A DNA stretch of 9,718 nucleotides from Bacteroidota bacterium (GTDB lineage: Bacteria; Bacteroidota; Bacteroidia; NS11-12g; UBA955): positions 1-9,718 of the forward strand of contig RGEC01000075.1 of the NCBI GenBank assembly GCA_009918425.1, in the 5' to 3' direction. The number at the start of each line of letters is the position of its first letter. Position 1 is the first letter of the stretch. The position numbers and the translations under genes are program-made. Below are positions 6,857-9,718 of this stretch, piece after piece. The notes beneath the pieces were generated by a model, which saw nothing but the letters and a program-made list of their open reading frames with translations, had not been told where the DNA came from and did not search any database.

Positions 6857-7798
6857 TTACAAAGCAGGCAAACTGTTTCGGGTTTGTCTGTATTCGTCCA
6901 TCATTTCACGCACAATATCTCCTGCAGGCTTAATCTCATGGATAAATGCACTCACCTGCCCAATTTCCAGTTCTCCCTCATCCATATCTCCCTCAAACAT
7001 GCCTTTTTTGGCCCTTCCGCGGCCCAGCAATGCAGCCAGTTCTTCGGGGGAAGCATCTTTGCTATAGGCTTCCATCACATCGCTGTAAAACTTATTTTTA
7101 AGCAAACGCACAGGGGTAAGTTCTTTCAGCGTGAGTTGTGTATCACCATCGCCGGCATTTAGTATGGCCTGTTTGAAACTCGCATGTGCGGAACTTTCCG
7201 CGCTGGCTGCAAAACGGCTTCCTACCTGCACAGCCTCGGCGCCCAGGCAGAACGTTGCTGCCATGGCTTTTCCTGTGCTAATGCCGCCGGCCGCAATCAA
7301 GGGTAAGCTACAAATTTCACGCACCATGGGAATCAAACACAAGGTGGTTGTTTCTTCGCGACCGTTGTGGCCACCGGCTTCAAATCCTTCCGCCACAATG
7401 GCATCTACACCCACAGCCTCGCATTTTTTGGCAAATTTGGTGTTGGCCACCACATGTACCACGGTAATGCCGCGTTCTTTCAGCCAAGGTGTCCATGTGG
7501 CCGGATTTCCGGCGCTGGTAAACACAATTTTCACCCCTTCCTCGGCTATAATATTCATGTGGTCCTCTATGTTCGGGTATAGCAAGGGCACATTCACGCC
7601 AAAGGGTTTCACTGTATGGGCTTTACACTGACGAATGTGTTGTCTGAGAATATCCGGATACATGCTGCCACTGCCGATTAGCCCAAGCCCACCGGCATTG
7701 CTTACGGCAGATGCCAGTTCCCAGCCGCTGCACCATATCATTCCGCCTTGTATGATGGGAAATTCAATGCCCAGTAGCCGGGTTATGCGGTTTTCCAT
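6857..7798 (-). CDS. FMN-dependent nitronate monooxygenase / FabK-like flavoprotein
   Basis: The 313-residue product is a TIM-barrel flavoprotein of the nitronate monooxygenase (2-nitropropane dioxygenase) and enoyl-ACP reductase II superfamily. Visible motifs are PIIQGGM (14-20), KPFGVNVPLL (64-73), AEGFEAGGHNG (136-146) with the conserved His144, and the FMN-phosphate region IAAGGISTGKAMAA...GAEAVQVGSRF (168-196). The N-terminal RITRLLGIEFP, the AGNP loop (96-99) and the position of His144 recall Streptococcus pneumoniae FabK, so a role in fatty acid synthesis is as possible as oxidation of nitronates; sequence alone does not decide. It begins 1 base after the pyrF stop and ends 24 bases before the Fe-S gene, so it is probably co-transcribed with both. 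The ATG at 7798 aligns with the family's usual N-terminus. Confidence 0.9.
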   Translation of the reverse strand: MENRITRLLGIEFPIIQGGMIWCSGWELASAVSNAGGLGLIGSGSMYPDILRQHIRQCKAHTVKPFGVNVPLLYPNIEDHMNIIAEEGVKIVFTSAGNPATWTPWLKERGITVVHVVANTKFAKKCEAVGVDAIVAEGFEAGGHNGREETTTLCLIPMVREICSLPLIAAGGISTGKAMAATFCLGAEAVQVGSRFAASAESSAHASFKQAILNAGDGDTQLTLKELTPVRLLKNKFYSDVMEAYSKDASPEELAALLGRGRAKKGMFEGDMDEGELEIGQVSAFIHEIKPAGDIVREMMDEYRQTRNSLPAL

Positions 7799-7799
7799 C

Positions 7800-8615
7800 T
7801 CAATGATTAATATGGGTTAGGTAACCAGCCATTTCAGCCTGTAGTTTTTGGGCTTCTGCCGCAGCGGCATCGGCAAAATCTTCACCGGAGGAGGCATACA
7901 AAATGCCACGGGAACTGTTCACCAGCAAACCTGCGTCTGTATTAAGTCCGGCATGGCTAATGTCGGCCAGACTACCCCCCTGTGCGCCCACGCCGGGCAC
8001 CAGCAGAAAATGGTCAGGAATTATTTTGCGGATCGCGGAAACGTAATCTGCGCGGGTAGCACCCACCACAAACATGAGGTTTTCGGGGTTGCCCCACTTG
8101 CAAACGGTTTCTATCACGCGCTCATATAGTTTCATGCCTGCATATTCATGCATTTGAAAATCGGCATGCCCCGGATTGCTGGTAAGGGCCAGGCATATAA
8201 TCCATTTGTCCTTAAACTCCAGGAAAGGCCTTAGGCTATCTTCCCCCATGTAGGGTGCCACGGTAACTGCATCAAAGTTCAGGGTTTCAAAGAAAGCCCG
8301 TGCATACATGGTGCTGGTATTTCCTATATCGCCACGTTTGGCATCTGCAATGCGAAAAACTGACTGCGGCAGGTAATCCAGGGTCTGCTCCATCCATTCC
8401 CAGCCACGGGCACCATATTGTTCATAAAAGGCCGTATTGATTTTGTAGGCAACGCTGTAAGGCAGGGTGGAATTGATGATTTGCCTGTTAAACTCTACTA
8501 TGGCATCGCCGTTTTTTGGCAAATGATGGGGGAGTTTACCCATTTCCGTATCCAGACCGGTGCAGAGGTAGCTTTTTTTGGAAAAAATTTGATATACCAG
8601 TTCTTGGCGGGTCAC
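7800..8615 (-). CDS. pyrF: Orotidine 5'-phosphate decarboxylase, GTG start
   Basis: This enzyme removes CO2 from orotidine monophosphate to make UMP, the last step of pyrimidine synthesis, in the cytoplasm. The 271-residue length and signature IADAKRGDIGNT (89-100) fit the longer bacterial subfamily of about 270 residues. Other visible sites are CTGLDTE with Asp22, Lys58 in AYKIN, the Asp91-Lys93-Asp96 catalytic group, and NSSRG (233-237) for phosphate binding. The start is GTG at 8615: there is an in-frame TAA 12 bases upstream and no ATG, and the first downstream Met (residue 25) would remove the Asp22 region. It appears to be the first gene of a five-gene operon, following the TonB receptor gene by 67 bases. 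UMP made here feeds UDP-sugars, a loose link with the galE and acyltransferase genes downstream. Confidence 0.95.
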   Translation of the reverse strand: MTRQELVYQIFSKKSYLCTGLDTEMGKLPHHLPKNGDAIVEFNRQIINSTLPYSVAYKINTAFYEQYGARGWEWMEQTLDYLPQSVFRIADAKRGDIGNTSTMYARAFFETLNFDAVTVAPYMGEDSLRPFLEFKDKWIICLALTSNPGHADFQMHEYAGMKLYERVIETVCKWGNPENLMFVVGATRADYVSAIRKIIPDHFLLVPGVGAQGGSLADISHAGLNTDAGLLVNSSRGILYASSGEDFADAAAAEAQKLQAEMAGYLTHINH

Positions 8616-8619
8616 GTTG

Positions 8620-8649
8620 CGAAGTTACGGAGTATTTTAAACAACCAAA
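8620..8649 (-). promoter_or_regulatory. pyrF: Possible weak promoter of the pyrF operon
   Basis: On the - strand, TTTG (8649-8646) and TAACTTCG (8627-8620) resemble the Bacteroidota -33 and -7 elements with 18 bases between, slightly short, and one mismatch in the -7 box. The -7 box ends only 4 bases before the GTG, so transcription would begin at or next to the start codon. This is suggestive only. A perfect 15-base inverted repeat, AAACCTT-C-AAGGTTT (8647-8661), overlaps the -33 element and could be a regulator site. Confidence 0.35.
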
Positions 8650-8662
8650 CCTTCAAGGTTTT

Positions 8663-8680
8663 CGTGCGCGTGCGCGCGCG
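8663..8680. repeat. 18-base alternating pyrimidine-purine tract (Z-DNA-prone)
   Basis: Positions 8663-8680 alternate pyrimidine and purine without a break (CG, TG and GC steps only), directly beyond the stop codon of the TonB receptor gene and just upstream of the possible pyrF promoter. Such GC-rich alternating runs can adopt Z-DNA under negative supercoiling. No function can be read from the sequence. Confidence 0.7.
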
Positions 8681-8682
8681 AG

Positions 8683-9718
8683 TCATAAGCCAACGTTCGC
8701 TGTCAATCCCGCCTTTATCCATCGCCCCGGCAGTTGGACATTTCCCAAATCCATCATAGGGCTGTTGAAAATATTGGTGGCTTCGGCAAAAAACTTCAGT
8801 TTTTTAACCGTGGCCATGAGCCTCACGTCCATAGCCAAGGCATAAGGATAGGCTGTTTCCATTGTGCTTCCGGGAGGCTTGTATCCACCCATTCTTTTTT
8901 GCAAATAGGCCAATGTGTTCAGGTTAATATGCTTGTGCAACTTCCAATCCCCCTGTAAAGTAAATTTCCTTCCAACAAAATCAAGTGCATAAAAACTCTG
9001 AAAACCATCACTGGTTTTATCGGCATCCATGAGGAAAAATCCGGCTATTATGTTCTGCAAAACACCAAACAGTGGGTTTTGGGGCGAAAATTTCCAGTAA
9101 CCATCAGCACCGTAGTAAAACACCTGTGTTAGGTTCGCTGCTGAATCCACATTGCTGCCGTTAAAGCGCACCCAGTCAATGAGATTTTTACCATCACGTG
9201 CAAAAGCAGCCAGCCGAAAATGGTGTTCTTTTTGTTTTATCTGCGCTCCCAATTCATAACTGATCGCTTCTTCAGGCTTTAGCAGTTTGCTGCCTTTGGC
9301 TCCACCAATATTGTAATATAAGTCGGTGTAAGTGGGTAGCCTGAAAGCCTTGTTTGCAGAAGCAAAAATCCGCATACGGCTGTAGTTTTTTGCCAACTCT
9401 ATTCCCGGAAAAAATCCATTACCAAAAGCCGAATTGTTGTTAAACAGAATTCCTCCTGATACAATCCATTTATTCCATTGAAACTTATCTTCCAAATAAA
9501 CACTCCAGTTCTCACGCTTTGCACTGCGGGTAAAGCGGGCTCCGTCAGATCCAAAAGGAACCTCCATCGTATCACCGGGCTCTCCCAGCACGTTGCTTCT
9601 TATAAACTCCGAGCGGTATTCCAGCCCCATGGAAACGGCATGAGCCCCGAATTTTCGCGAAATATTGTTCATGCCACCTCGCGCTATGCTTTGGTGGTAG
9701 TTGTGACCGGCATACCAG
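8683..9718 (-). CDS. TonB-dependent outer-membrane receptor, C-terminal part (5' end outside window)
   Basis: The last 344 residues of a TonB-dependent receptor are seen; the frame is open to the window edge, so the signal peptide, TonB box and plug domain lie outside. The visible part is the beta-barrel: an early strand GLEYRSEFIRSNVLGEP, the typical barrel motif ANKAFRLPTYTDLYY followed by LLKPEEAISYELGAQI (hallmark of siderophore and cobalamin receptor barrels), and a late strand FFAEATNIFNSPMMDLGNVQLPGRW. The chain ends with a strand closing NVGL, without the usual terminal aromatic residue. The ATG at 9672 is internal. These receptors import large scarce solutes across the outer membrane using TonB energy. 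The overall look, especially VLGEP, is like BtuB-type receptors of Bacteroidota, but the ligand is not determined. It is upstream of the pyrF run on the same strand, separated by 67 bases. Confidence 0.92.
   Translation of the reverse strand, partial: WYAGHNYHQSIARGGMNNISRKFGAHAVSMGLEYRSEFIRSNVLGEPGDTMEVPFGSDGARFTRSAKRENWSVYLEDKFQWNKWIVSGGILFNNNSAFGNGFFPGIELAKNYSRMRIFASANKAFRLPTYTDLYYNIGGAKGSKLLKPEEAISYELGAQIKQKEHHFRLAAFARDGKNLIDWVRFNGSNVDSAANLTQVFYYGADGYWKFSPQNPLFGVLQNIIAGFFLMDADKTSDGFQSFYALDFVGRKFTLQGDWKLHKHINLNTLAYLQKRMGGYKPPGSTMETAYPYALAMDVRLMATVKKLKFFAEATNIFNSPMMDLGNVQLPGRWIKAGLTANVGL

Noticed and set aside
7131..7631. Long plus-strand frame (166 codons) across the flavoprotein gene
   Set aside because: It is an antisense shadow of the FabK/nitronate monooxygenase-like gene: the product is Ala/Pro/Ser-rich with no motif, while the minus strand has clear conserved motifs.
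1..9718. CRISPR arrays, tRNA or rRNA genes, insertion sequences, long direct repeats
   Set aside because: Reading both strands showed no regularly spaced repeats, no tRNA or rRNA signatures, no transposase-like protein and no terminal inverted repeats.

Overview
The window reads as a chromosomal segment of a Bacteroidota bacterium; order and genus cannot be fixed. The evidence is promoters of the Bacteroidota type (TTTG, about 20 bases, TAnnTTTG) placed almost on top of start codons, a Bacteroidota-style membrane Fe-S oxidoreductase, a TonB-dependent outer-membrane receptor, and an outer-membrane or secreted protein pair typical of the phylum. No transposase, integrase, phage gene, CRISPR array, tRNA or rRNA was seen.

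Left part (1-2719, + strand): the C-terminal 487 residues of a large unrecognised, beta-rich protein overlap by 17 bases a 423-residue protein with a signal peptide and an aromatic, beta-rich body, probably an outer-membrane beta-barrel. The pair is probably translationally coupled. A perfect AT-rich hairpin follows.

Middle part (2720-4007): this stretch looks empty but holds two small genes. On the - strand is a 27-residue Lys/Cys-rich peptide gene (2790-2873). Divergent from it is a 51-residue membrane protein gene (2957-3112) with a near-perfect promoter and almost no leader. A TetR-family regulator gene follows on the - strand; a 14-base operator-like palindrome overlaps its promoter, suggesting autorepression. 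A 214-base AT-rich spacer with DnaA-box-like words lies to its right.

Right part (4008-9718, all - strand, read right to left): the C-terminal part of a TonB-dependent receptor gene, then a tight run of pyrF (OMP decarboxylase), a FabK/nitronate monooxygenase-type flavoenzyme, a membrane-bound two-cluster Fe-S oxidoreductase, a WbpD/WlbB-type hexapeptide acyltransferase and galE. Junctions in this run are 1, 24 and 5 bases and a 4-base ATGA overlap, so it is probably one operon mixing pyrimidine synthesis, redox and nucleotide-sugar genes. galE is broken: about 19 codons of a conserved active-site loop are missing and the frame is shifted at a C6 tract.

There is no clear new multi-gene system. 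The items most worth a second look are the unannotated Cys/Lys peptide gene, the nearly leaderless small membrane-protein gene, the broken galE, and an Fe-S oxidoreductase gene lacking its usual CCG-domain partner next door.
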